Assembly (NCBI GenBank): GCA_020629595.1
Contig: JAHDDA010000039.1
Location: forward strand, 1-10,932
DNA length: 10,932 nucleotides
Origin: Chitinophagales bacterium
GTDB taxonomy: Bacteria; Bacteroidota; Bacteroidia; Chitinophagales; UBA2359
Direction: 5' to 3'
The notes beneath the pieces are model-generated. The model saw only the letters and a list, made by a program, of their open reading frames with translations. It made no database searches and was not told the DNA's origin. The stretch's first letter is position 1; each line of letters begins with the position of its first letter. The translations under genes and the position numbers were made by a program. This document shows positions 1 through 8,074 of this stretch, piece by piece.

Positions 1-794
1 CCAGAGCCTATGTATTCTAAGGAAGCATAAAAGTCATAAACGTTTTTATCAATTGCACAACGGCGAGTTATTACTTTGTCGCCACGTTCAAAATATCCAT
101 AAGTATCAAAATCTATATCTTCTGTACTAAAAGGTTCTAAAGCTCTGCTTACCGGAACATTATAAGCTGTGCCATTGATTACTTGATCATCAAAAATAGA
201 GCTATCTTCAGTATAAAAATCTTCGTCATTTCTTTGGGTGTAAATTCTATAATAATTGCCTAAAGTATCGGCATCAGAAGCTCTTACAAATACTTGTAAT
301 AAATTTGGGAACTCTTCTGGTTTTGGATGATTTACATACCAAACAGAATCTATAGGTGTTTGATTTGGAATGTAAGTTGATGAAGAAAAGATTTTTCCGT
401 TTACCTCTCCATTTAACTGGTACGTTTTTCCTCTTTGACCAATAAAATTGAAAACATCTGGATTCTCAAAATTTGGTGCGTAAACTGTTACTAATGCTGT
501 GCTATCTTCATCAATGTAAAAACTTATTTCTTCCATTGAAATTGAATTTCCATCTACAGAAATATCAATGTCAGCACCCTGAATAAATAAATCTCTAATG
601 GCATCTTCAGTTAATTCATCATAAAAAGAAAAAGATTTTGTAAGGCTAACAAATGGTAATTCTCCTTCAAAAATTTGTCCTTCAACAACAATAGTATCGC
701 CTGCATTTTCTAATTCTAAATCTATTTCTCTTTCGCAAGAAAATAGAAAATATGCGACAACACAAAGGCTAAATATTTTTATTATGTTTTTCAT
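1..794 (-). CDS. DUF4249-family outer-membrane-associated lipoprotein (partial, C-terminus off the left edge)
   Basis: An open frame starts at ATG 794 and runs without a stop to the window edge (264 codons visible). The N-terminus is a lipoprotein signal: two Lys, a hydrophobic stretch, then the lipobox L-F-S-C with Cys20 as the predicted lipidated residue. The mature start C-E-R-E-I-D-L-E-L and the following V-V-E-G-Q-I segment are typical of DUF4249 proteins. The family is common in Bacteroidota and its molecular role is not established; members usually sit next to a TonB-dependent receptor, as here. The gene begins 73 bp after the receptor stop on the same strand, so the two are probably co-transcribed. 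By inference it could be a surface-exposed or periplasmic partner in ligand capture by that receptor. The family call rests on sequence style and context. Confidence 0.85.
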   Translation of the reverse strand, partial: MKNIIKIFSLCVVAYFLFSCEREIDLELENAGDTIVVEGQIFEGELPFVSLTKSFSFYDELTEDAIRDLFIQGADIDISVDGNSISMEEISFYIDEDSTALVTVYAPNFENPDVFNFIGQRGKTYQLNGEVNGKIFSSSTYIPNQTPIDSVWYVNHPKPEEFPNLLQVFVRASDADTLGNYYRIYTQRNDEDFYTEDSSIFDDQVINGTAYNVPVSRALEPFSTEDIDFDTYGYFERGDKVITRRCAIDKNVYDFYASLEYIGS

Positions 795-867
795 TTTTGT
801 ATTTTGTCATTGTGATAAGAACACATTGTAATACATCCTTACCAAAAAAATAGGTTTTTGTCTAAAT

Positions 868-3300
868 TTAAAAACTAAAGTTCCAAGTTATAGATGGAAT
901 AATTGGAAATAAAGAAACTGCAACAGCAGTATTTTTAAAAGTATCTGGATTGTCAATTTCATCATCAGTTGTATCTTCAAAAGCCGAATCGAAATAAATG
1001 TAGTAAATGTTTCGTCGATTATAAACATTATAAATCGAAGCATTAAATTCTGACTTAAAGCGGCGTTCTTTCTTTTGTTGAGGCTTGTAAGTTAGTGATA
1101 AATCCATACGGTGATACGGTGCAATTCTATATGAATTTCTATCGCCATATAATGTAATTAATTTGTTATCAATAAAGGCAATTTCTTTAGGAACTGTAAT
1201 TGCTTGTCCTGAAGCAAAAACCCAAACTCCACTTAAAATAAGTTTGGGTGAAATTTCATAATTCAAAGCCAATGAAATATCGTGTGGTCTATCAAATGAA
1301 GAAACAAACCATTTACCATCATTAATTGGTTGATTTTCGAAAAATGCTAAATCTTCATCGCCTTCTAGGTCATTTCCTTCAAATATTCTTTCAGAACGAG
1401 AAATTGTATAGCCAAGCCAACCATTGAATTTGCCTAATCTTTTCTTAACAAAAAATTCTGCACCATAAGCTCTTCCATTACCAAAAACAAAATTATTTTC
1501 TAATTTAGTTGGCGGACCTGTAGGCACATAAGTTTCCGTATAATCTATTTGATTGAACAACTGTTTATAAAACAATTCTACTGATGCTTCGTACTTGTTT
1601 TGTTTTAAATTCTGAAACCAACCTAATGAATATTGCCAAGCACGTTGTGGTCGAATTAACTTAGATGAAGGCAACCACGTATCGGTTGGTAAAGTGCTTG
1701 CTGAATTAGTTACCAAATGAATAAATTGGGTATTATAAGTTACACTTCCTTTTAAAGAAGCTGCATCTGTAATTCTATATCTAAAATTCATTCTTGGTTC
1801 TATAGCAGGATAAGATTTTACGTGTTCGCCTTCATTAAAGGTGGTTGTAGAATCGCTATTGTATGTAAAGTCATAAGGACCTACTTGAGCAAATAATGCT
1901 GCCCTTAATCCAACATTTACTTTTAATCTTCCAGTAATATCCCATTCGTCTTGAATGTAAGCTGCAAATTCGTGGGCTTTGTTAATCTCAACCACTGGTT
2001 CTACATCTGTTCCTTGTACATTTGCTTCTAATCGGCTTGGACTGAATTTATGCCAAGTATAGTTTACACCAAATTTTACTTTATGTCTTACAGTTGGAAA
2101 ATAATCGAAATCTACTTTTAAACTATAATCTCTTATCCCCGAAAAATATTCTACTTTAAAATCTTGAACATCAACACCAAATTTAAAATTATAAGAATTA
2201 TAAACAGCCGTAGTATTCATAAACATTTTATCATTAAAAAGGTGATTCCAACGTAAAGTGCCTGTTGCATTTCCCCAAGGAATATTTGTAGCAAAATCTC
2301 TATCGCCATTAGAAAAAGTAAATACATCTCGCCCAAAATAACCACTTAAATAAACTCTATCTTTATCTGAAAAAATATAGTTTACCTTAGCATTTAGGTC
2401 ATAAAAATAGTAGCCAGAACCTGCAAAATCTGTTTTGTTAATTTGTGGCTGTGCCAATTCAGAGATATAAGTTCTTCTTCCAGAAAGAATAAACGAAGAT
2501 TTATTTTTTTGAATAGGTCCTTGAAGTGTTAAGCGAGAAGCAATTAAGCCAATTCCACCATCTGCCTGAAAACGTTTGTTGTTCCCTTCTTTCATTGTAA
2601 CATCTAGTACCGAAGATAAACGACCTCCATATTGAGCAGGCATTCCACCTTTTATAATAGTTGTATTTTTTAAAGCATCGGCATTAAAAACAGAGAAAAA
2701 ACCGAATAAATGCCCAGTATTATAAACCGTTGCATCATCTAAAAGAATTAAATTTTGGTCTGCACCACCGCCTCTAACATAAAAACCAGCGTTTCCTTCG
2801 CCAGATGCTTGAACACCAGGTAGTAACTGTATTGATTTTAAAACATCAACTTCGCCCATAAAAGCAGGCAATGTTTTTAGTTTTGAAACTTCAAGAGCAA
2901 CTTTTCCAACATCGGCACTCGAAACATTTTCATCTTCTTTTCTGCCAGTAATTACAACATCTTGGTCAAGCATTAAAGCACTTTCTCCTAATTCAATATT
3001 TAATGAAATGTCTTTATCTAAAACTACTTCTCTTGAAACCGTTTCATAACCAATGTAATTGTAGTCTATTTTATAAGTTCCTTTCGGAAGTGTTAAAGAA
3101 TAGAAGCCGTACAAGTTGGTAACTGTTCCAGTCATTCCTTCATCAGAATTATAAAAAACATTTGCACCAATTAATGTTTCACCACTAGAAATATCTTTTA
3201 CATATCCACTAAGGGTAAATTTTTCTTGAGCCAATAAATTTTGAACCGAAATTGCATTTGAACAAAATAATAAAAGCGTTAAGAGTTTAATAAATCGCAT
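868..3300 (-). CDS. TonB-dependent outer-membrane receptor with N-terminal carboxypeptidase-regulatory-like domain
   Basis: An outer-membrane active transporter of about 810 residues, powered by TonB-ExbBD; the substrate is unknown. From ATG 3300 there is a signal peptide (R-F-I-K-L-L, hydrophobic core, cleavage probably after L-L-A-Q near residue 25). Next come a carboxypeptidase-regulatory-like beta-sandwich (about 29-105), a possible TonB box region around D-Q-D-V-V-I-T-G (about 112-119), the plug domain (about 130-240, with Y-V-R-G-G-G near 174 and K-G-G-M-P-A-Q-Y-G-G-R-L-S near 217) and a beta-barrel ending in the terminal aromatic S-I-T-W-N-F-S-F. The frame is open to a TTG at 3321. ATG 3300 is preferred because it starts directly with a normal signal peptide, and because a near-match to the -7 box on the minus strand (3319-3326, seven of eight positions) would put the transcript start between the two. 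It is followed by the DUF4249 lipoprotein. Confidence 0.93.
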   Translation of the reverse strand: MRFIKLLTLLLFCSNAISVQNLLAQEKFTLSGYVKDISSGETLIGANVFYNSDEGMTGTVTNLYGFYSLTLPKGTYKIDYNYIGYETVSREVVLDKDISLNIELGESALMLDQDVVITGRKEDENVSSADVGKVALEVSKLKTLPAFMGEVDVLKSIQLLPGVQASGEGNAGFYVRGGGADQNLILLDDATVYNTGHLFGFFSVFNADALKNTTIIKGGMPAQYGGRLSSVLDVTMKEGNNKRFQADGGIGLIASRLTLQGPIQKNKSSFILSGRRTYISELAQPQINKTDFAGSGYYFYDLNAKVNYIFSDKDRVYLSGYFGRDVFTFSNGDRDFATNIPWGNATGTLRWNHLFNDKMFMNTTAVYNSYNFKFGVDVQDFKVEYFSGIRDYSLKVDFDYFPTVRHKVKFGVNYTWHKFSPSRLEANVQGTDVEPVVEINKAHEFAAYIQDEWDITGRLKVNVGLRAALFAQVGPYDFTYNSDSTTTFNEGEHVKSYPAIEPRMNFRYRITDAASLKGSVTYNTQFIHLVTNSASTLPTDTWLPSSKLIRPQRAWQYSLGWFQNLKQNKYEASVELFYKQLFNQIDYTETYVPTGPPTKLENNFVFGNGRAYGAEFFVKKRLGKFNGWLGYTISRSERIFEGNDLEGDEDLAFFENQPINDGKWFVSSFDRPHDISLALNYEISPKLILSGVWVFASGQAITVPKEIAFIDNKLITLYGDRNSYRIAPYHRMDLSLTYKPQQKKERRFKSEFNASIYNVYNRRNIYYIYFDSAFEDTTDDEIDNPDTFKNTAVAVSLFPIIPSITWNFSF

Positions 3301-3538
3301 ACTTAAAATTTTCGACTGCAAAGTTCAGCTTATAAAGTTTAAAATGGATTATTGTTTAAAATTTATTATGAGATTTTAAGAAAATAAGATTTGTTTAGTT
3401 GATATAACTCAATAATTCATAATTCATTAATCATATTTAATAATTCAAAAAAATAAGAATGGTATATTTGCACCTTGTTTTGGGCAAAATCAATTATTAA
3501 TGCTCAAAAAATTTCGTTTTTTTAATTAAATATTAGTA
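3301..3538. other. Divergent intergenic region between the TonB receptor and secDF
   Basis: This very AT-rich 238-bp spacer separates two divergently transcribed genes and holds no plausible coding frame. It contains the secDF promoter candidate at 3463-3470. On the receptor side only a weak -7 match is visible (3319-3326). Three copies of the short word TAATTCA occur between about 3412 and 3447, but they are too simple in this base composition to be called operators. Confidence 0.7.
3463..3470 (+). promoter_or_regulatory. secDF promoter, Bacteroidota -7 box
   Basis: TATATTTG exactly fits the Bacteroidota sigma-ABfr -7 consensus TAnnTTTG and is followed by CACC, a frequent context for such boxes. 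No clear TTTG -33 element is seen; the closest is TTTA at 3436-3439, 23 bases upstream. Transcription would begin near 3477, leaving a leader of about 60 bases before the secDF ATG. Confidence 0.6.
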
Positions 3539-6500
3539 ATGCAAGCGAAAGGACTAGTTAAATTTTTCGGAATTTGTTTAACAATTTTGTGTTTGTACCA
3601 ACTTACATTCACTTGGTTAGCATCTAATTACGAAAGTAAAGCAAAAGCCCACGCATTAGAAACTGTTGTAGAGTCAGATTTTAATGGTAATCAAAATGAT
3701 TATAATAATGCCTTAAAGCAAGCAGAAAGAGCTTTTTTGACTGATGAAGAAAATAAATCTGAAGGGATTTTTTCTTACAAGTCGGCAGCAGCTAAGCGTT
3801 TAAATCTTGGTTTAGATTTACAAGGTGGAATGAGTGTTGTTTTGCAAGTAATGTTAGAAGATGCAATTGAAGCATTGACCAATAAAAAGAAAGATACAAA
3901 TTTCGTAAATGCTTTAAAAGGTGCTAAAGAAGCACAGAAAAATTCTCAAGACGATTTTGTGAGCCTTTTCCGAACAGAGTTTGAAAAACTTGTACCAGGA
4001 AACAATGGAATGGCTCCTTATTTTGCTACACAAATGGCAAAAAATAAAATTAATTATAATTCTTCTAACGATGAAGTTGAAGCCTACATTAGAGAGGAAG
4101 CCAAAACTGCTGTAAAGACAACTTTTGAGATTCTTAAAACACGTATTGATAAATTTGGTGTTTCTCAACCAAATGTTCAATTAATTGAGAGTCAGGGTAG
4201 AATTATTGTTGAATTACCTGGAGTAGATGATGCAGATCGTGTAAGAAATTTATTACAAGCAACTGCAAACCTAGAGTTTTGGGAAATGCGTGAAATGGAT
4301 GGCGATTTGGCTAAAGTTTTAACACAAGCTGATGCCCGTTTGGCAGACCGTTTGAAATTGAATAAAAACAAAAGTGAAGCTACTCCAAATACAACTGAAA
4401 TAAATGATTCAACAGGTTTGAATACACCAACTCCTGTTTCAAATGAAGAAAAATCGCCTTTACTTAGTAAGTTACAATTGTTTGGTCAAGCAGGAAATCC
4501 AATTTTAGGGATAATTTCTGTAAATGATACAGCCGAGGTAAATGGTTATTTGAGAGATGAAAGTTTAAAAGTTTTACCAAAGCGTTTGAAGTTGCTTTAT
4601 TCAGCAAAGCCAGAATATAAGAGTGATGAAAACTTGGTTAAAAATGATATGTTGGCAGTTTATGCAATTGAAGGAAGAATAGGTAGAGATTTTAAACCAC
4701 CTTTAGATGGAACTGTGGTAACAGATGCTCGTCAGAATTTTGATCCAATGACCAATGAAGTCGTTGTAAGTATGGATATGAATGCTGAAGGTGCTCAGAA
4801 GTGGGCAAAAATGACAGGAGCAAATGTTGGGCAGTTTGTTGGAGTTGTATTAGATGATTTAGTGTATTCTGCACCTCGTGTAAATGGTGAAATTAAAGGT
4901 GGAAGTACACAAATTTCAGGAGATTTTACAGTTGTTGAAGCGCAAGATTTAGCCAATATTTTAAAGGCTGGTAAATTACCTGCACCAGCTCGTATTGTAG
5001 AAGCAACTACTGTTGGACCAACATTAGGTCAGGCTTCAATAACTGCTGGATTAATTTCTTTATTGGCTGGTATTTTATTAGTGCTTGTTTTTATGGTGCT
5101 TTATTATGGTGGAGGTGGAGTAGTGTCTGTAATTGCACTATTACTAAATTTATTTTTCATAATAGGTGTTTTAGCATCTTTAGGAGCAACACTTACTTTA
5201 CCGGGTATGGCAGGTATTGTATTAACTATAGGTATGGCAGTAGATGCCAACGTAATTATATATGAAAGAATTAGGGAAGAAATAGATAGAGTACTTGAAG
5301 ATGGAGAAGAAATGACACTAAGAAGAGCAATTATTGAAGGATTCTCGAAATCATATTCTGCAATTTTAGATGCTAACGTTACCACATTAATTACTGCAAT
5401 TATTTTAGCAATTTATGGTTTAGGACCAGTTTTAGGTTTTGCTGTAATATTAATAATTGGTATTTTGTCATCTTTGTTTACTGCAGTTTTAATTGCAAGA
5501 ATAATTATTGACGGACGAACAGAAGGTGGTAAAGAAATGACTTTCTGGTCTGGATTTAGTAAAGGTGCTTTTAAGAATTTGAATATTGACTTTGTTAGTA
5601 AAAGAAAATATTCATACATTGCTTCGGGGGTTTTTATTCTTATTGGATTTATTTCATTCTTCGTAAATCAGTTTCAATATGGTGTAGATTTTAGTGGAGG
5701 AAGAACCTATGTTGTAAAATTTGATAATAATGTTGCTACGAATGAAATAGCAAATGCCTTAAATAGTATTTATGGTTCAGAGCCACAAGTAACTACTTAT
5801 GGAACAGCAGATCAGGTAAAAATTACAACTTCATACGAAATAAATAGTAATGATGAGAAAATGGATTCTAAGGTTGCTCAAATGCTATTTGATGGTGTGA
5901 AAGGGTTTTATGCAACTGCTCCAGCAAGTTATGACGCTTTTGCTAAAACAAACATTCTAAGCTCGCAAAAAGTAGGTCCAACCATTGCCGATGATATTAC
6001 TAAAAATTCAATGATTGCTGGTGGATTAGCCCTAATCTGTATTTTGTTATATTTAACCTTGCGATTTAGAAAATGGCAATATGGTGTGGCGGCAGTTGTT
6101 ACTGTTGTTCACGATTCGTTAATACTATTAACAGTATTTTCTTTATTTCAGTTTTTACCTTGGAATATGGAGATTAACCAATCATTCATTGCTGCAATCT
6201 TAACGGTAATTGGTTATTCTATAAACGATACCGTTGTTGTATTTGACCGTATTCGTGAATATTTAGCTGAAAGAGATGTGCCATTTTTACAAAACGTAAA
6301 CGATGCAATTAACAGTACTTTAAGCCGTACAATTATTACATCATTAACTACCTTAATTGTAGTTTTAATATTGTTTGTTTTCGGTGGTGAGGCAATTAGA
6401 GGTTTCTCTTTTGCTCTATTAATTGGAATTTTTGTTGGTACGTATTCTTCAATATTTATTGCAACGCCTTTAGTTGTTGATTTTTATACTGAAGATAAAC

Positions 6501-6550
6501 CAAAGAAAACACCGCCTACTATTGATGATACAGAGGCGTTGTTAGTATAA
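3539..6550 (+). CDS. secDF: Protein translocase subunit SecDF (fused SecD-SecF)
   Basis: An inner-membrane RND-type accessory motor of SecYEG that uses the proton gradient to pull exported chains across. The 1003 residues hold both halves. The SecD half has TM1 (about 7-29), the L-G-L-D-L-Q-G-G motif (90-97), the large periplasmic region (to about 490) and TM segments from about 500 to 655 with G-M-A-V-D-A-N-V-I-I-Y-E-R-I-R-E. The SecF half has a TM at about 690-710, V-D-F-S-G-G (716-721), a small periplasmic domain, then TM segments from about 825 to 980 with G-Y-S-I-N-D-T-V-V-V-F-D-R-I-R-E. The intramembrane residues of the proton path, by comparison with Thermus SecDF, appear to be Asp569, Asp897 and Arg930, all present. 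The SecD periplasmic part is enlarged by a Lys/Asn/Asp-rich stretch (about 105-185) and a Ser/Thr/Asn/Pro-rich linker (about 270-310). The fusion is normal for Bacteroidota. The gene stands alone, with no yajC or secretion neighbours. Confidence 0.97.
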   Translation: MQAKGLVKFFGICLTILCLYQLTFTWLASNYESKAKAHALETVVESDFNGNQNDYNNALKQAERAFLTDEENKSEGIFSYKSAAAKRLNLGLDLQGGMSVVLQVMLEDAIEALTNKKKDTNFVNALKGAKEAQKNSQDDFVSLFRTEFEKLVPGNNGMAPYFATQMAKNKINYNSSNDEVEAYIREEAKTAVKTTFEILKTRIDKFGVSQPNVQLIESQGRIIVELPGVDDADRVRNLLQATANLEFWEMREMDGDLAKVLTQADARLADRLKLNKNKSEATPNTTEINDSTGLNTPTPVSNEEKSPLLSKLQLFGQAGNPILGIISVNDTAEVNGYLRDESLKVLPKRLKLLYSAKPEYKSDENLVKNDMLAVYAIEGRIGRDFKPPLDGTVVTDARQNFDPMTNEVVVSMDMNAEGAQKWAKMTGANVGQFVGVVLDDLVYSAPRVNGEIKGGSTQISGDFTVVEAQDLANILKAGKLPAPARIVEATTVGPTLGQASITAGLISLLAGILLVLVFMVLYYGGGGVVSVIALLLNLFFIIGVLASLGATLTLPGMAGIVLTIGMAVDANVIIYERIREEIDRVLEDGEEMTLRRAIIEGFSKSYSAILDANVTTLITAIILAIYGLGPVLGFAVILIIGILSSLFTAVLIARIIIDGRTEGGKEMTFWSGFSKGAFKNLNIDFVSKRKYSYIASGVFILIGFISFFVNQFQYGVDFSGGRTYVVKFDNNVATNEIANALNSIYGSEPQVTTYGTADQVKITTSYEINSNDEKMDSKVAQMLFDGVKGFYATAPASYDAFAKTNILSSQKVGPTIADDITKNSMIAGGLALICILLYLTLRFRKWQYGVAAVVTVVHDSLILLTVFSLFQFLPWNMEINQSFIAAILTVIGYSINDTVVVFDRIREYLAERDVPFLQNVNDAINSTLSRTIITSLTTLIVVLILFVFGGEAIRGFSFALLIGIFVGTYSSIFIATPLVVDFYTEDKPKKTPPTIDDTEALLV

Positions 6551-6599
6551 GGTTTATTTATAATAGATAATTGTAACGACCAATTAACTTATGGTGGGT

Positions 6600-6654
6600 T
6601 TTGTTGGTCAGCAGACCAACAAAGGCTCTTTCTCTTGATTGGTTTCCTGACCAA
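6600..6654. repeat. Two tandem hairpins sharing the arm TTGGT...ACCAA
   Basis: The first hairpin (6600-6623) is a perfect 10-bp stem, TTTGTTGGTC / GACCAACAAA, around the tetraloop AGCA. The second (6639-6654) has a shorter 5-bp stem TTGGT / ACCAA around TTCCTG. A further GACCAA occurs at 6578-6583, so the same word recurs three times in the spacer. They lie 50-104 bp after the secDF stop. They could terminate or protect the 3' end of the secDF transcript, although the sequence after the first stem is pyrimidine-rich rather than a clean T run. They could instead be a repetitive extragenic palindrome pair. The stems are seen directly; the role is inferred. Confidence 0.6.
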
Positions 6655-6703
6655 CCGAATTACAGAATACAGCCACAAGTTCTTTAGTCATTACAGATAA
6701 TTA

Positions 6704-6744
6704 TAAAGCCTTGAAGATATTTTTAAAATATTTTCAAGGCTTTA
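6704..6744. terminator. Probable bidirectional terminator between secDF and the convergent operon
   Basis: A long, nearly perfect hairpin. The arms AAAGCCTTGAA (6705-6715) and TTCAAGGCTTT (6733-6743) pair over 11 bp, and the AT-rich interior continues pairing (one G-U) down to a three-base loop at 6723-6725. On the minus strand the stem ends in GGCTTTATAATTA; on the plus strand in GGCTTTAAATTTTG. Both are T-rich enough for intrinsic termination in either direction. The right arm overlaps the last codons and TGA stop of the GNAT gene. Confidence 0.75.
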
Positions 6745-7336
6745 AATTTTGAATTTTGTTTAATAAATTGTTCTTTAACTTCTGTTTCCATTCGTTTTTC
6801 AGAATACTTAAAATAATACTATCACGCCTGCCAACTTGTGCCTTGCAATTTGAACGCAAAATGCCTTCTACTGTACAGCCAATGCTTTTCATTGCTGCAA
6901 TACTTCTATTGTTTGTAGCATCTGCTCTAAACTCAACTCTTTCTAACTTTAGGTTTTCAAAAGCATAATTTAACATCAAAAATTTACAGTTTTTGTTAAT
7001 TCCAGTTCCTTGATATTTATTTCCGTACCAAGTGTAACCTAACTGAATAGTTTTGTGTGCTTTCTGAAAATCATAAAATCTAGTAGAGCCAACAATTGTA
7101 TTGTATTTTTTGTCGAACACAACGAAAGGGTAGGAGGTTTCCTTTTTTCTATCAGATAATGCCTTGTTTATGTATTTTTCTAAATTGTCAATTCCAGCCG
7201 CAGTCATTAGAGAATATTTCCACAACTCAGGTTCATTTTCTGAGAATAGTCTTAAATCTTCAATATGCGTATGTTGAAGAGGAAGTAGTTTTACTATTTC
7301 ATTTTCTAAAATTATATTCTTCTCAAAATCCATCAT
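6734..7336 (-). CDS. GNAT-family N-acetyltransferase, RimJ/RimL-like
   Basis: An acetyl-CoA-dependent acetyltransferase of about 200 residues, cytoplasmic; the substrate cannot be named. The RimJ/RimL pattern is clear: E-I-V-K-L-L-P-L at the N-terminus, Q-L-G-Y-T-W-Y, the acetyl-CoA pyrophosphate-binding loop K-Y-Q-G-T-G-I-N (about 107-114), then L-E-R-V-E-F-R-A-D-A-T-N-N-R-S-I-A-A-M-K-S-I-G-C (about 131-154) and E-G-I-L-R. These proteins acetylate protein N-termini, amino acids or small amines. Two adjacent ATG codons (7336 and 7333) are possible starts; an in-frame TTG just upstream (7339) is less likely. The start overlaps the end of the preceding gene by about 11-14 bp, which suggests translational coupling. 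It is the last gene of the minus-strand operon and its stop lies inside the terminator stem. The C-terminal tail from about residue 183 is Lys/Asn-rich and lies outside the core fold. Confidence 0.9.
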   Translation of the reverse strand: MMDFEKNIILENEIVKLLPLQHTHIEDLRLFSENEPELWKYSLMTAAGIDNLEKYINKALSDRKKETSYPFVVFDKKYNTIVGSTRFYDFQKAHKTIQLGYTWYGNKYQGTGINKNCKFLMLNYAFENLKLERVEFRADATNNRSIAAMKSIGCTVEGILRSNCKAQVGRRDSIILSILKNEWKQKLKNNLLNKIQNLKP

Positions 7337-8069
7337 CAAAAATTTTATTCAAATTATCTCTTTCAATTTGAACAGTTATTTCAAACATTCTTCTTCTATC
7401 ATCTTCATTTAATTCTTCGAACAAATCATTTCCTATTTTAATAATATTAAAGCCCATTTCTATTCCTAAAATTTCATCTTCGGAATAAATATCTGGTTGA
7501 CTTTTCATTTTTTCTACCAAAAAAGCAATGACTTCTATTATTTTTTCTACCAATGGTCGATTATGTAATATTTCAAATAAGGACTCACAACCAGCTATAA
7601 AATTATTAATTTCTTTACTGTTTAAAGTTGAAATCAAATAATCAATATCATCTGGTAAAAAAGGAGGTTCTAATTCAAATAAAATAGCATTTTCAGTCAA
7701 CTTGTTCTCAAACTTGGTAGCTGCTCTAAATGATTGTAATGCTTTTACTCCAGCATTGGCAATTTGAGGCAGTTTAGTTCCAAATTTTAAAACTATGCCA
7801 GTTGAGTCAAACAATAACCGAAGTAACTTTTTAGGCTTTTTAATATAAGAATCAAGGTTTTCAAATGTAGCATTTAGTTGTTCTCTTATATCGGGATGAG
7901 GATAAAGAAAATTTAAAAAGTAATTTCTAAAATTTTCTAATCTTTCTTCTGAAAAAGCATCGGGTAAATCGTATTGGCTATGTAAGTTTTGGTGCTGATA
8001 CCTGTTGTTAATCATTTCTCTATAAGTAATTAAAATAGCACGCCAAACTTCTTTAGTTTTTTCATTCAT
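7323..8069 (-). CDS. Conserved-looking helical protein of unknown function
   Basis: I do not recognise this 248-residue protein. It has no signal peptide and no convincing transmembrane segment, and it reads as almost entirely alpha-helical with many charged residues. Visible parts are an N-terminal helix with aromatic and basic residues (1-30), a Phe/Leu/Tyr-rich stretch L-E-N-F-R-N-Y-F-L-N-F-L-Y-P-H-P-D (44-60), a basic amphipathic segment (about 77-120, with K-K-P-K-K-L-L-R-L-L-F), a proline turn E-P-P-F-L-P-D-D (134-141), and an acidic/basic C-terminal helix pair ending N-K-I-F-D-D-G-F. No catalytic motif is apparent. ATG 8069 lies only 5 bp after the HMG-CoA lyase-like stop, and the 3' end overlaps the acetyltransferase start, so it is firmly embedded in the operon. 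Base composition matches the neighbours. A role linked to the preceding metabolic enzymes is possible but unproven. Confidence 0.85.
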   Translation of the reverse strand: MNEKTKEVWRAILITYREMINNRYQHQNLHSQYDLPDAFSEERLENFRNYFLNFLYPHPDIREQLNATFENLDSYIKKPKKLLRLLFDSTGIVLKFGTKLPQIANAGVKALQSFRAATKFENKLTENAILFELEPPFLPDDIDYLISTLNSKEINNFIAGCESLFEILHNRPLVEKIIEVIAFLVEKMKSQPDIYSEDEILGIEMGFNIIKIGNDLFEELNEDDRRRMFEITVQIERDNLNKIFDDGF

Positions 8070-8074
8070 AAAAT

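Noticed and set aside
3405..3450. Recurring TAATTCA words in the receptor/secDF spacer
   Set aside because: Copies are short, unevenly spaced and made of A/T-rich sequence expected by chance here; there is not enough to call an operator or repeat array.
3914..4180. 88-codon minus-strand open frame inside secDF
   Set aside because: Antisense to the SecD periplasmic domain, rich in Phe/Ile/Cys as expected from reversed AT-rich coding DNA; no promoter or neighbour supports it.
5104..5385. 93-codon minus-strand open frame inside secDF
   Set aside because: It lies wholly within the strongly conserved SecD membrane region on the other strand, has low-complexity composition and no recognisable domain; it is an antisense shadow.
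7096..7371. 91-codon plus-strand open frame across the acetyltransferase/unknown-protein junction
   Set aside because: It overlaps two well-supported minus-strand genes and has no homologous look or promoter.
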